Shown one piece after another: positions 1 to 11,510 of a stretch of DNA of 64,000 nt. The translations under genes were made by a program, and so were the position numbers. The DNA comes from Antitrichia curtipendula. Taxonomy: Eukaryota > Streptophyta > Bryopsida > Hypnales > Leucodontaceae. The stretch spans positions 40,003,570 to 40,067,569 of the forward strand of contig OX579634.1 of NCBI GenBank assembly GCA_951230915.1. The letters are read 5' to 3'. The notes beneath the pieces are model-generated. The model had not been told where the DNA came from. It ran no database searches and saw nothing but the letters and a program-made list of their open reading frames with translations. Numbering within the stretch: position 1 is the first letter of the stretch; each line of letters starts with the position of its first letter.

Positions 1-1
1 C

Positions 2-442
2 TTCAACATGGAGAGGTCGCGCTGGACGGAGGTGTTCGCGCGCCACTTGGACCCCATTCTGGACTCCAAGCTGGTGGACTGCGACGGAAGGCCATTCCTC
101 GTTACGCGCGTCTGGAAGGGCGGCCAGATGGAGAGCATCGATGTGTGGGGGCAGAAAGCGCGAGCCGCGGGGAGCGACCCGTTTTCAGATGTTGAGTGGG
201 AGGAAGTGGGTCGCATGCCGCCCGCGCTCTTCCGGCAGTGGAGCTCCAGTGCTGGGCTGTTCTACCATGTGGGCGTAGGGGACTTCATCTACTCCACGTG
301 CTTGGCAAGAGGCGACACCAAGCTCATCACCTACAGCTTGAGGCTGCGAAAATGGCAGCTCATTGAGGGGTGCCCGGTGAGCCATATTAACACGTTCCTC
401 GGGGGATTCGAGTTTCGGCCGCGCTTGGACGCCGCAGTCTAG
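2..442 (+). CDS. F-box/kelch-like protein, C-terminal part (5' end outside window)
   Basis: This is an open frame running in from the left edge to a TAG stop. An ATG lies at position 8, but the frame is open upstream of it, so it is probably internal. The visible 144 residues resemble the C-terminal beta-propeller of plant F-box/kelch proteins: a WKGGQ...IDVW strand, a VGDFIYSTC...LITYSL strand, a RKWQLIEGCP strand, and the terminal GFEFRPRLDAAV, which is like the G-F-x-F/Y-x-P-R-L tail of the LCR/UFO-like group. In that family the N-terminal F-box binds SKP1 in an SCF ubiquitin ligase and the propeller recruits the substrate. The F-box itself is not in the window. The exon is GC-rich, unlike the flanking DNA. 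Assignment to the broad family is fairly safe; the exact subfamily is not. Confidence 0.7.
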   Translation, partial: FNMERSRWTEVFARHLDPILDSKLVDCDGRPFLVTRVWKGGQMESIDVWGQKARAAGSDPFSDVEWEEVGRMPPALFRQWSSSAGLFYHVGVGDFIYSTCLARGDTKLITYSLRLRKWQLIEGCPVSHINTFLGGFEFRPRLDAAV

Positions 443-3400
443 CTCGATCGTCACGGCCGCCACGATATCTCGGCCAGGCAGCAGAATGGAAGTCCTAGCT
501 ACTCGGCATGTTCACTCGGGATTCATGGTTTCGATCAAAAGGTTCAACCAATTCGACACCCCAGCTTTGACTTTAGGGGTGTCAAAGCTTCCATCTTGGC
601 TTTTGTACTCGTGATGTGACATGTGTTAAAAATCGGATTTTGAGAACCCACTACAGCAACCAATCTTGACACAAATGCTAATGTGGAGATTTCAGATGAG
701 GACAAATTTCATTGATCACCAGAATTGTTGAAGAACATGGGAAGAACTACTTATAAAATATAGGAAATTGAACAAAACATCTGGCCCAATTTGGACTTCT
801 GAGAAGTTGATGAACTGGCTTGTGTCCCGCATGTGCAGTGGAATCATTATGGTCCTTGCTGTCTGTAATCCATAGTACAAAATTCCCGGATCTAGAGCGA
901 GGAATTAAGTTTTAATACCCGCGCCTTGTTTGATCGGAAAACCACAACTTTTGCAAAACGAGATTTGCTTGATCAAGTGAGGTTTTCATTGACAATCAAG
1001 CGCTTGATCAATCAGCCCAAAAGTTACCGCCCCGATCATTTCAGGTGAAAAGTGGAGCTCTCGCATTGGGTGTCGAGCCCAGACTGCGCACACTTGGTAA
1101 TGGACATCACAGCTGTGAAAGCATGGCAGATGGAGCACCAGCATTATAAAAGTTGCAGTCAGGCAGGTTGCAAGAAGACCAAGATGTCATTGCAGTGAGT
1201 ACGATGGAAGTTGACTCACTTCTGGTACCGAAAAAAAAAATTCTGAAAAGAACTGGTTGCTTTCTACGCACACAACAGTCTTCAAAACATTATTGACCAT
1301 TGCAAGTGAGATGTCCTTGCTGAACTGTGCAGCTTTAGGAGCCACGTGCCTCTTGTTTACAATTGCAAAATATTCTACCTCTAGCCATAAACTACTGGGA
1401 CTCTGGGAGGCTCTCGGTTTGCTTAATATCGTTGGGAGAATTCACCGTCCTCCACTAAGGTAGAAGGCTCAGAAAGCGCTCATCTAAACGGAAAAAAAGA
1501 CCTCTGTACAAAAATGGGTGGACCCAAAGTTTTTTTACATTTTTGTGGAAGAAAGAGAAATGAGGAATACAACACTTAAAATTTTATGTTTAATTTTCTG
1601 ACTTGAAATGAATAAGATATGATTTTTCAAAGTCAAAGGTGCATAGGTCCCTACTAGTGCTCAAGTGTGCAACTGTAATCAATCAAAACATGTCATTGAA
1701 TGGAGCCAATGAGTTTAAGAATGATACTAACCATGCCTTTAAATGGAAACAATGATTCTAAGAATGATCCACTATACGTTTCCATTCAATTCACTCCCGA
1801 TTGTAAATCAAAATTTATTGCAACCGCTAAACACCCCAGGGGTTCTTTACATAGTTTCAAATCCAATTCAGAGTGTTGTAACTTTTGCATATGATGTCTG
1901 AATTCAATAAAATTTATTGGAAATTTTGCGCTCTCTCTTCTAGTTTGTGTGGTAAAATTTTCAGATCAATACAAGATGTACTGATTTTTTGGAAGTCAAT
2001 CAAAGCTCACAAGTTCAATTTGAGTCCACAAAACTACATTTGATGGCTGAAACTTCGGGGGCTTGTATCTTCTTCATCCAATGTTATTTTTCAATAAAAT
2101 TTATTGGGTTATGTTTCCCTTGAAGTCTAGTTGTTGTAATGAGATTTTCATGTCAATCCAAAATGTTTTGAATGTTTGGGAGCAATTCGAAGTTTAAAAT
2201 CTTGACATTTTTAGATTACAATGAACTTCGGCGGCTTGTTTCTTCTTCATACAATGTTGGTTTCTAATTAAAAAATTTGGAAAAGTTGCGCATACTAGTC
2301 TAGTTTGTGTGGTTAAAATTTCACATCAATCCAAAAAGTTATGAGTGACTGAGAAGCATTTTAGTAGAAGGAGGTTCAGCCTCATATGTGTTTTTGCAAT
2401 TTTTCTTGCTATTTTTTTGACATTTCAAAGTCATTCTGCAAAACTCACCAAATTCAGGTCTTTATTATGAGTAAAATCACACATGATGATGAACCATGTC
2501 ACCTGTTCAATAGCCTAAAATCACACACATGGGTTGACAATTTCTCACCACATGAAGCAATTTCCATTTCTACATCCCAAGTTGCACTGTTTTGGACACT
2601 TCTGGAGGGGCGGTTCTTAATGCCCGAACTGTTTTCGAGCCTCCTCCTATATTTGATGACAACAAAAACAAAAACATTTACACTACAAAGCAAGTAACTT
2701 TTGCCGAGGGAAGGCATGGATTGACCGCACGCACCGAGTGGCTAGCGCTAAGTTAATTGTCTTCTTCCCTGTCGTTATGAGTACCTCCCACAGACAAGAT
2801 CAGAGAACTCGTAGCATGCGTACGAAAGTCATGAACATTCTCCACAGTAAAAAGAGAACAGCAAGCTGCAGTGCTGCACGTCTCTGCTACACGTCTCTGC
2901 ACGGGCTAATAATGTTATGAATGAATCAGGTAGACTCATAAATACAACACAGATGAGAGGATCAGGTAACTTTGAATCACCCAAGCAGTAGCATTTTTTA
3001 TTGAAGCGAGTGGTCAAAGCAAGTATGGCACAGACAGGAGGAGAGAAAGTCCTACAATACAGTACAAATCAAATCTTTTTCAGTGCGCGAGACATACAGT
3101 ACAATTCCTACAGAAGAAGCATCGGTGCGTCGTTGCTGTCACTGCCACATGGAGCGGAAGTCAGTGGGGTCGGAGGAAACTTGTACACTCACAAATGGGG
3201 AAGTATTTATCATACCCAATCAAATCACAAGTAATGTCGGCATAGAGATGCCCGGGAAAATGGGGAAGGGTCTCTGCCAACTCGGTGTTGACGTAGTCTT
3301 ACAACGACTTCGAATTCTTCACCCGCGTCCTTGCCTGGGGGTCGGTGGTTGGCTAGCAACCCCGCTGTCGGTGATCAATGCCCAGCCAACCGGCTCTAGG

Positions 3401-3735
3401 ATAAGCGACAGAGGAGCCTCCAATCCAATCGCAATGGAAAGAAGCCCGACATACACGGATTCCAATTCTGATGTGTCAGGAGTAAGGATCCCGAGCCTGA
3501 CAGGAGCAGATGATCAGTGACCTGCACGGCGATTGGATCAATCCCGCCTGCCAGCCATGTCGCAGCATCAATAGCATCTTGGCAGTCCTGGCGCTAATCA
3601 GGTGGCAGCTGGGCTTGGAATGGGTGTTTTACGATGTCCATCGCGGCGAACGCAAGCGAAGAATCGGGTGAGGGTGCCTGGTTTTACGATTTTTACCGTG
3701 GCTGGAGGGGTTTAGCGTTTAGGAGGCGATTGGGG
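443..3735. other. Intergenic stretch between the convergent F-box and RCC1 genes
   Basis: The first part should hold the F-box 3' UTR and the last part (about 2900-3735) the RCC1 3' UTR, which would be on the minus strand. Open frames here (for example 3083-3520 plus) show no recognisable domain or coding bias. The middle is AT-rich and includes a transposon-like repeat at 1868-2445. Confidence 0.6.
1868..2445 (+). repeat. Diverged copy of the repeat at 25440-26020
   Basis: Blocks such as AATTCAATAAAATTTATTGG, a TGCGCTCTCTCTTCTAG block, and a stretch ending in a CATATGTGTTTTTGCAA-like motif recur in the same order at about 25440-26020. At the second copy the left end is TTAACCCCTAAG, linking this family to the TTAA/CCC elements. 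Here no clear terminus is visible, so this looks like an internal fragment. Confidence 0.6.
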
Positions 3736-6700
3736 TTATCTGCGGTGGCGCTGGGAGTGCATGCGAAACTCCGCGATGGAGGCGGCGAGGGCAGCAGGGG
3801 GAAGCATTTCCCCGCGGTCGCTCAAAATCCCGGACATTCGAAGAGCGAGATCGCCGGGCTCGTCGAAGAAGGGCGTGCTTTGCACCGAGTAAGGCTCCCG
3901 CACGGGAGGCGGCTCCTGGTAAGACGACGCCGCGACGCCGGACATGGCGCGGCGACACCAGTCCTCCATCTTCCGTTGGAATAGCATGTCTTTCAGCCGG
4001 TTGCGCATGCCTTTGTAGAAAATGTCGAGCTTGGCCTGCGCGGGGTGCAATCGGAAGTTAGATTAGGAGGAGAAGGGGAGGATGGAGTAGGAGAGGAGTG
4101 AATGGCAACTTACGAGCTCTTCGAGCGGTGCCTCCTCGACACGCTGTTGCCATTCCTGGAGTGGCGAGGTTTTGTGATGGGATCCGTTGCCGGCGTAATG
4201 GTTGGGCATGGCTGGGAGGGGCAGGGTGAACGTTTCGAGTCCGCCGTACACTGCGGCGTGCAGATTTTCGGCGTACCGACGGCACTCGGCGAGCTCGGCT
4301 TTCAAGGCCGTCACGTCTTCAGGATGATGATGCGAGGATGGAGCTGCTGGCGCGTTTCCCACTTGGTACTTGAATGCTCTCATGCTCGGGCTCATGTTGG
4401 CCGTGGACGGCTCGCTGCTTATTTCGCGTCGGAAGCTGCGAGGGTTCGAATGCTCCTGAGGGTCGGCCTGCACGGGAGGCCAGAACTGATCGCCACGTCG
4501 AGACGGCCGTCCTGGCGATATCGTGGCTTGTCGTGACGGCTGCCCCGGCTGTTCCATGACCTTGCGGATGCTCGCAACCTGGCCGCGAGGAGGCCGCTCC
4601 GCAGTCTCCAACTGCAGTTGCTCGCTAGCTGATGATCGCGAAAACGAGTTGCGCCGAGGAGCCTTGCTGCTTTCGTCGGCGACGTAGGGTCGGATCTCGT
4701 CACCACGGCCGCGAGAGCCGCCGCGGCTCGACGCACGGCTGGACCTCCGATCCTCGTACTCGCGGTTGGGGTCCAAGTCCTTGGGAATTCCGGGCGGCCA
4801 CAGCACGGGACTCGGGAACCAGCTGTCCGAGTTATGGCCCAGCCCCAGGACGCCATTCTTGCCGCGACCCCAGGCCCAGAGATCCGTGCCCCCGTTGGCA
4901 ACCGTCATCGTGTGCGCACCGCCACACGCGATCCCTTTGGCACCTGACAGCGGATTGCACTTCGCGGATGACTCCCCAAACACACGCACCGGCGTGAGCG
5001 CGTCCCCGCTCTTCGACCCTGGCGGCCCGATCCCGGGGCTGCAGGAAATTCGATACTCTTTTAGAACTGATTTTTCCTAGAGCTACATAGGACAGCACAT
5101 GATTCCAACAATTGGCAGCATAAAAATTCTCTTACCATTGTCCAAGACCGCCTTCCATTCCCCAGACCCATACATCTCCCGACTCCGTGACCACCGCCGT
5201 GTGAAACAGCCCACAAGAAACGACTTGAATCCGTTCGTGCGTAGGGAGGGAGTCCACTACACCGGGAGTGTGCGAATTCGCCCGCGAGCCCATGCCTAAC
5301 TGCCCATTCTCATTCTGTCCAAACGCCCAGCACGTCGACAATCTGGCGCTCGCAGAGTGCGCCTCGCGCTGCTTCGACGCTTGTACCTGTGCGCGGAGTG
5401 GGGGGCCTCCCCAGCTGGAAACCGAGCTCACCGAATGCGCCCGGGAACTCCCATCGCTGGCGACGCTGTAGACGCTTCGCTGCTGGCTTCGCGAGTGCAA
5501 GTTGTTGGACATGGAGAAAGGATAGCCCTGCTTCGATCGCATCCGCGGCGACGACGACATCGAGTCCATGTACTGCTCAGGAATAACGCGTCCACGTAGC
5601 TTCGGCGACGCCATCACCTGATCCATCACGGATGCTGTCTGATTCATATTACTCCCCGAATCTCCAAAGTCATCTTTCACCGTGACGACGACGCTGTGGA
5701 AAAACCCGCACGCGAAGTCGACGATCATGCCCACCTGCTGCACGCCCATCGCCGTGACCACGGTCGGTGTGTCCCTGGAATTGAAGTCACCCAAACCGAG
5801 CTGGCCATACGCATTCCCTCCCCACGCGTAGCATTGCAAGCCGCTGCGCCCATCAACGAGTGCGAGAATGTGCTCACTCCCGCAAGAAACGCGGCGTACC
5901 TTGTGCCCCGTGAGCGCGAGCACGCGCTGGGGCTTATCAATGTTGGCAAGCTCGAAGGAATCGGGTGACATCTGTGGGTCCGCATCGGGTAGCGGAACGG
6001 CGCCCCAGAGCCATAAGCCGCCTTCGCTATCAATCGCGCTCGACATCATTCCGCCAGCTTCCACCATCGCCAACCTTAGTTGCCTCCCTTCACTCTTCCG
6101 ATTCTCCTCAAAGGAGAACCCGCCCGTGGCCGCGAACGTGATCGGTGCAGGATAGGACGCGGCTCTTTGACGACCCAGCTGACCGTCCATGTTTCAATTA
6201 AGGAGTGGCATAAAAGCATAACCGAAAAAAATAAATCACACGCCATGAATAATCAATGAAATGAATCCGAACACAAAGCTAGAATTTTGAAGTAGGATAC
6301 AGGCATTGAATCCCCATGACCACACGGTCCCATCACCTGTTGCCAAGCACAAAATTCCAACCCCCAGCAAATTGTTAGCCCGCGCGAGCAATCCCACAAC
6401 ATTCCTGCACACAAATTACTTCATGAACACCTGCGGTGACGGGTTCCAGAGTGCCGAGAGTACCGGAGAGAGCGAGGCTGTGATATGAGCCAGCTGCAAT
6501 TTGGGTAATTCTGGATCTGTCGATCAAGTCCCAGTCCGAACTGGCGCGCGTTTCAGGCGAGTCGGAATCCTCCTGCTCCACTGCCATGCCTATCTCCATC
6601 AGCGTTGGTTCCAGCTCGTCCTGGAACACGCCCATGCCTTGGCGACCGAATTGGCCGCGACCCCATGTGTACACACTGCCGCTGGCTGCACAGAACATCA

Positions 6701-7306
6701 CATGGCGGACAGTGCAGCAGCTGCCATATCAGTCTCTGCAACCTCGACACCGAAACGTACCCTGGAGCTTCATGCTCATCCCTTTCCATTGACGGCAATG
6801 CAACTCTCCACAATCCTAAATACCCCATTAAATGCTCACGCGCTAAAGGTGCTATCAAGCAAGCCGCGCTCAGAAACTGGAAGCATTCTTGCACCCGTTT
6901 CGTCACAAAATCCATCAACCAGAGCTCAAAACTAATTCAGAACGTGGAGTCGTTTCCAGGTTTCAAGAAGAAGACCAAGCTTCACGGTGCATGGAGCAAT
7001 CTCCGGACGAAGAATTCACACGAATTTCCTCTCGCGAACGAGTGGATCTCTTCTCGAACCCGCGGTTGACCTCCCACTAAAGTGCAAAACGAGAGCCTAG
7101 CTTACGAATCCGAGCGAGAATACGGGAAGCGGGAAGTGCCTGTTGCGTCATCGGAATATGCGGATAAGCGAGTTTTCTGAAGAAGGGAGTGACAGTAGTA
7201 GTACCGCACCTGTAAGAGCGAGTGTGTGCGACTCCCCTACCGCCACTTGCACCACCGTCGCGACCGCAGGATCAACGTCATGACTGGTCTCCACCGCGCG
7301 CGCCAT
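3736..7306 (-). CDS. RCC1-repeat (UVR8-like) beta-propeller protein, six exons
   Basis: Exons read from splice signals: 7306-7210, 6685-6464, 6336-6301, 6186-5136, 5038-4114, 4035-3736. They join in frame to 876 residues. Seven RCC1 blades can be read, among them VAVGESHTLALT/ASGSVYTWGRGQFG, AAGSYHSLALS/GDGTVWSWGFNA, SCGSEHILAL...YAWGGNAYGQLGLG, SCGLFHTAVVTESGDVWVWG and ACGGAHTM...LWAWGRGKNGVLGLG. A Ser-rich insert (about residues 292-403) splits one blade. The C-terminal third is polar and Arg/Ser-rich, with a short coiled coil near residues 706-730 (LKAELAECRRYAENLHAAV). RCC1 propellers act as exchange factors for Ran, as photoreceptors (UVR8) or as scaffolds; nothing here decides which. 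The start is the first ATG after an in-frame TAG. An upstream coding exon, for example the ATG near 7649, is possible. Exon 3 to 4 uses an odd intron described separately. Confidence 0.82.
6187..6300 (-). other. Candidate U12-type intron with GT...GG ends
   Basis: Read on the minus strand, this 114-nt intron starts GTATCCTAC, a near-perfect U12 donor (consensus RTATCCTT). It contains CTCCTTAAT about 11-12 nt from its 3' end, close to the U12 branch-point consensus TTCCTTAAC and at the spacing U12 introns use. The only acceptor that keeps the RCC1 frame, giving GFNA-Y-GQLGR, follows ATGG rather than AG. The next CAG, about nine bases on, would shift the frame. Confidence 0.55.
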
Positions 7307-8624
7307 CGCTCCACGCTCCTCCACCTCGTCCTGCTCTTTCCCTTCCAACTCCTACTCTCCCCTCGTGATTCTCCGCCTCAAAGCTTCCCCCGAAGCCCAA
7401 CTCTCCAACCCCCGCCGTCACCACCCGCAACCCACACTCCCCTCCCACACATACCGGTACCACAAATACAGATGAAATCTTCCATCACGCCACACACCCA
7501 CCTGAACCCACCCCGGTCACCCCCCAAGCCTAGTACGACGACTCCCACCGCTTCTCCATCCCCGCAACCCTCCGGTCGCACAAGCGATCGACACCACCAG
7601 TGGAATTCATGAACGCCGAAGTCGCGGGCGCTATGATCTCGGGCGCCATGTTTCCACCAAGTTCAGACGAGGACTGCGTCACTCGGACTGTCACTCCGAC
7701 TGCATTCCCTGGCAAACCAACCTGCCAACAACCGCAACCTCAAGTGATCGTAATTCTTCAGCTGCTGGCTCTCGCGTCTGCTTGCTTGCTTGCTTCCGGC
7801 GTCGAGAATTTTCAAGGCTTGAGTACAGACGACGAGGAGTCCGTACGTGCCTCCGCCGGAAACGCAGGCGGCACCACAAATTTCTAGGTTGCGAGGAAGT
7901 AGTATCTGCTCGGTTGTCTGGGGCCTGTTGTTACGCCTGTTTGGTGCTGGTGTTGTTGCCCCCTGTTAGTGCTCGTTGGCTGAGGCGCGCCGGCCGTGCG
8001 ATCGATAACTCAGCGCGATGACGGAATGTCCTGGACGGACACGGTCCAGGCAGGGCAGGGCAGGGCGTGGCTATGGCGGGATCCCTGCTGCTGCTGCTGC
8101 TGCGTCGTCCTCGGCTGCCCTTTTCATCGCATCAGCCATTCAGCCATCAGCGGCAGCGGAAGTAGTGATGAGAGCAGGCCAGCCAACATTCTATTGCGGG
8201 GCCTGCCTGCCACCGTAATTGACGCAGCCCTGTATTGTAATCCATTTGCATGGTCGCCTCCAACTACGGGCCGTTGAACTTCTCCCGAGCTAGAGCGCCG
8301 GGCTCTGAGTGCACTTCCGTCACTGCCCCTGCCGCCTGGCTGGCTGGGGTCAAGGTCAGGACTCAGGACTGGCTGTGTTTCATTACTCTCACCTGCGGTG
8401 CAGGAAAGCGTACTGTGGGTTTGGGAAAGCTGGGGGAAAATAAAAAAAGTAAGTCCATGACAGTATTTGGCAATGAATCCTCGTTTACACAATCATAGGG
8501 GAGGAGGTACTAAAACAGACAAAGGCCCTCAAAAGCGTACATCTAATGCGGAGGTACATTTGACTGTCCTCATTGCATCATCATTGTACATGTAGCGGAT
8601 GCTAAATAGGGAAATTATGTTGCC
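7307..8624. other. Upstream region of the RCC1 gene
   Basis: This is a GC-richer stretch that should contain the 5' UTR and promoter of the minus-strand RCC1 gene. A strong pyrimidine bias on the plus strand at 7320-7570 corresponds to a purine-rich leader. A minus-strand frame with a good-context ATG at about 7649 (MAPEIIAPATSAF) ends at a TAG near 7530 and could be an upstream ORF or an unrecognised first exon. A (CTG)6 microsatellite lies at about 8087-8104. I see no other gene. Confidence 0.5.
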
Positions 8625-9173
8625 TTAACCCTTTAGGGCTGAGCATGTCAAATTTGGTCGTTTTAAACTGAATTTTGGGAATTGGAACACTTTCCTAACC
8701 TCAGTTGCCTACGAGGTGTGAACGAGATGTGAAGGCAAGGAAATTCCACTTCCAATGAGCCATTGGCCATTAAATTTGGAGCAATAATGATTTGTCTATG
8801 GCAATTTGAAGTTGGGATATCTAGAGTTTCAAAATGCACTAAGGAACATGTTTCTCTATCAAATTTATTTGTGTATAACTAAAGAGAGCATGCCAACTTC
8901 ACCATAATGTTCATTATAATTTCTTCTATTTTCTACCAAAATTTCATGGTAAAGTGAGCTTTTTTGTAATTACTATAATTTTTCAAAGATAGAAACTCAA
9001 AATAATCTTATAAATTTCATTTTTTTTCCAAAAAATATTAAAAAATCAGAGTTATAAATGGTTATTTGTGGGAAAATAATAATTTAAATTAAATTACAAA
9101 ACTTAAATATGCAAATTTGATTCCAAAAGAATTCAAGAGGTTGCTTGGGGCTCCTTAGGCCCTAAAGGGTTAA
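8625..9173. mobile_element. TTAA/CCC element, about 541 bp, perfect 11-bp TIR
   Basis: The element is bounded by TTAA at 8625-8628 and 9170-9173. The body begins CCCTTTAGGGC and ends GCCCTAAAGGG, an exact 11-bp inverted repeat. The interior is AT-rich with no coding potential. The right TTAA is also the left TTAA of the next element. TTAA target site plus CCC/GGG ends fit a non-autonomous piggyBac-like element. Confidence 0.75.
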
Positions 9174-11510
9174 CCCCTTAAGGATGTTGCCCTCCAAAAG
9201 AGTTGTATATTGAACTTATTTGATCCTCTTTGCACACTCAAAAATTCCCCAAAAATTCTTAGATGATGAATAATATGTATGTGACTTGGTTTGGCATTTA
9301 CAACTTGAATGGGATTTATGTGCTATTGTCGTAGCATATGAAAGCACTAATCTTCCTGTTGGTGTTAATTATTGGTTAGAACACCATTCAGATGACTCGT
9401 GTATCATTCTACAGAGATTTAGTTTGTAATTCCTAAATGATAACCGGATCAGGATACGGAAATCAATCCTCAACTCTTACACACATACATAGAAGAAATT
9501 GGAAGTCCTACACTCACATACCAACTTACTCCCAATTCTATCTCCCTTTAATATTGTACTCTTATACTTATCCAACAACCAGGAAGGAGTGTCCCCAAAC
9601 CCTGTGCCTCTTCCGGTTCCGGTTCCAGTTTTATTAAATAATGTAACCAATGAAAAGTTTAACCTCTATATCAGAGGGATTCACTATTTATAATTATGGA
9701 AGGCTGCATGATTTCCTATCCTTCTGGAGATTATAGTAGCTAAAGATCCACTTTAAACCAAACAACAAAAGACAAGAAAAATCGTGTATATGTATTCCCT
9801 CACAGCGGATTCGGAAGCTAATCCGGACTAGCAGGTCACAGAGGAAACCCCTACCATCCCAATTGCCTACAACGACAGATCCTATTCAAACCCAGTTCCC
9901 AAGGCAGAATCTGGTAGCCGGGTAACTAGGCACCCCCAACTGCTTGCCTATCACTTACTTCCAGTTATAGTAGGACCTCATCAATACTTCCATTAACATG
10001 TACCAACCTCCTTGCCAAATACACCCAACCTAAAAATGGCTATCCCACACAGAAGCTCCCCAAGTAATCACACTTAGCTAGACTTCACTCCTAATACTCT
10101 CAGCTTTCCAACCAACTCACTTCAAATCCCAAAACCGGATCTAGACAAAATCCAAGGGCTACTCCTCCATTCAACACCTGCAAACCACAGCTACCCGCAC
10201 TAAACAATAGTTCTAGTATTGCTAGCATACCAACACAAAGCCAAGACTTTTCAGCCCAACGCTTATAAAGTAAAAATCTGGAAACTGATTTGCAAAATGA
10301 AAGAAAACACAAGTAAGAACACCTGGGGCTTCAAACTAACTTCAACCCCTAAATAACCAGCCTCCAAGAAACCCTAAAGGTCCCAAGGAATAATGCTAAG
10401 GACTAGAGAATGACACGTTACATTTCCTTATCCAAAACAAGTCAACCTCCTATCACGCGCCTAGTTCCGCCAAAAGTAGATCTCAGATCCGAAAAATCCG
10501 GATCCGAGTATTTAGGTTCATTCCACTAAAAGCAACTAGCAAATAACTTTCTAAGTCCAAAAACTTGAGTTTTCTCCGCTTACCTACTTCTGCTTCTAAT
10601 TTTAACTGCCACTAAGTCCTCTTCAACCGCTTTGGAGTTGCTTCCACTTGCTTGGCGGCCCCCCTCCTAGCTGGCTGTCTCCTATTGGCTAAGGGATGAA
10701 AAACACGCGTCACATGATCCTTGGCTAGGGTCAGATCCTTCCCTTTCCCTTTAAAAAGCGGAGAGATAACATCCGGTTCTGAGTCATCTTTCGGTTCTAT
10801 TTCCCCCATCTCCTCTTGGTGGTAACAACACACTCAGATAAGAGATCCTCACCTCGGTCACTTAGAAGACAAGCGCTAATCCCTCAAGACACTTGTACTA
10901 AAGACTAGTTGCTTCTTCCTTGCACAACGGGAACCGGAAACTAACATTCTCAGTTTTCCTGCAAACCCTCAAGACACAGCCAAAACACTCCTTATAGAAA
11001 TACCGGCACTCAAACAATGAAGAATGAAAGTGAAAAAAAGAGTCTCCTTCCCGTCCTCCTAATTCTCGTTTCCAGCCATTGAGTTCTGATTGTTTTGCGT
11101 TTAACGGGAAAGTTTCCGACCGTTGAACGTTTCCTTCTTTCCCGCAATAGTCCCATTAGCTTCTGGTAAAGTTTTGTATCCGCATCCGATATCACAAGGG
11201 ATTCTGGAACTGGTTCCCAAATCCTAACTGCAATTCTGGTTTTCGGTCAAGCTGGAAAATCTCGATTTCCCACCTTAACCATTTTATCTCTTAGTAACTA
11301 TACTAAATTTGACCTACCCATAATTCCATTAATTTCTCTAATTCTTTCCCAAAGAATCAAGATTTTTTGCTAGGGTTGGATATTTTATTTCTAGTTCTAT
11401 TTTAAATAATAAAAATCCTATTTCTAAGTTCCCACAACTACTCAATTTTTCCTTCTATATACAACAGGGGGGAGAGCGTACAAAAAACAACAACATCCTT
11501 AAGGGGTTAA
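9170..11510. mobile_element. TTAA/CCCC element, 2.33 kb, perfect 16-bp TIR
   Basis: TTAA at 9170-9173 and 11507-11510 flank a body starting CCCCTTAAGGATGTTG and ending with its exact reverse complement. A weaker inverted match, GTTGTATATWGAA, lies further in on both sides. The interior (about 9400-11480) is richer in C and G than its surroundings. It holds a small minus-strand frame (ATG near 10809, stop near 10612) with a basic C-terminus (ANRRQPARRG, PKRLKRT) that I cannot assign; no piggyBac DDD transposase is visible. This is the longest member of the TTAA group in the window and the likeliest to carry acquired or decayed coding sequence. Confidence 0.7.

Noticed and set aside
3083..3520. 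145-codon plus-strand frame
   Set aside because: No recognisable domain; it overlaps the expected 3' UTR of the RCC1 gene on the other strand.
4102..4997. Plus-strand frames of 104-144 codons
   Set aside because: They are shadows of the GC-rich RCC1 exon on the minus strand.
9174..11506. A solo LTR beginning TGTTG and ending CAACA
   Set aside because: The flanks (AAGGA and TCCTT) are inverted, not direct, and belong to the 16-bp TIR beside TTAA, so a TIR element explains it better.
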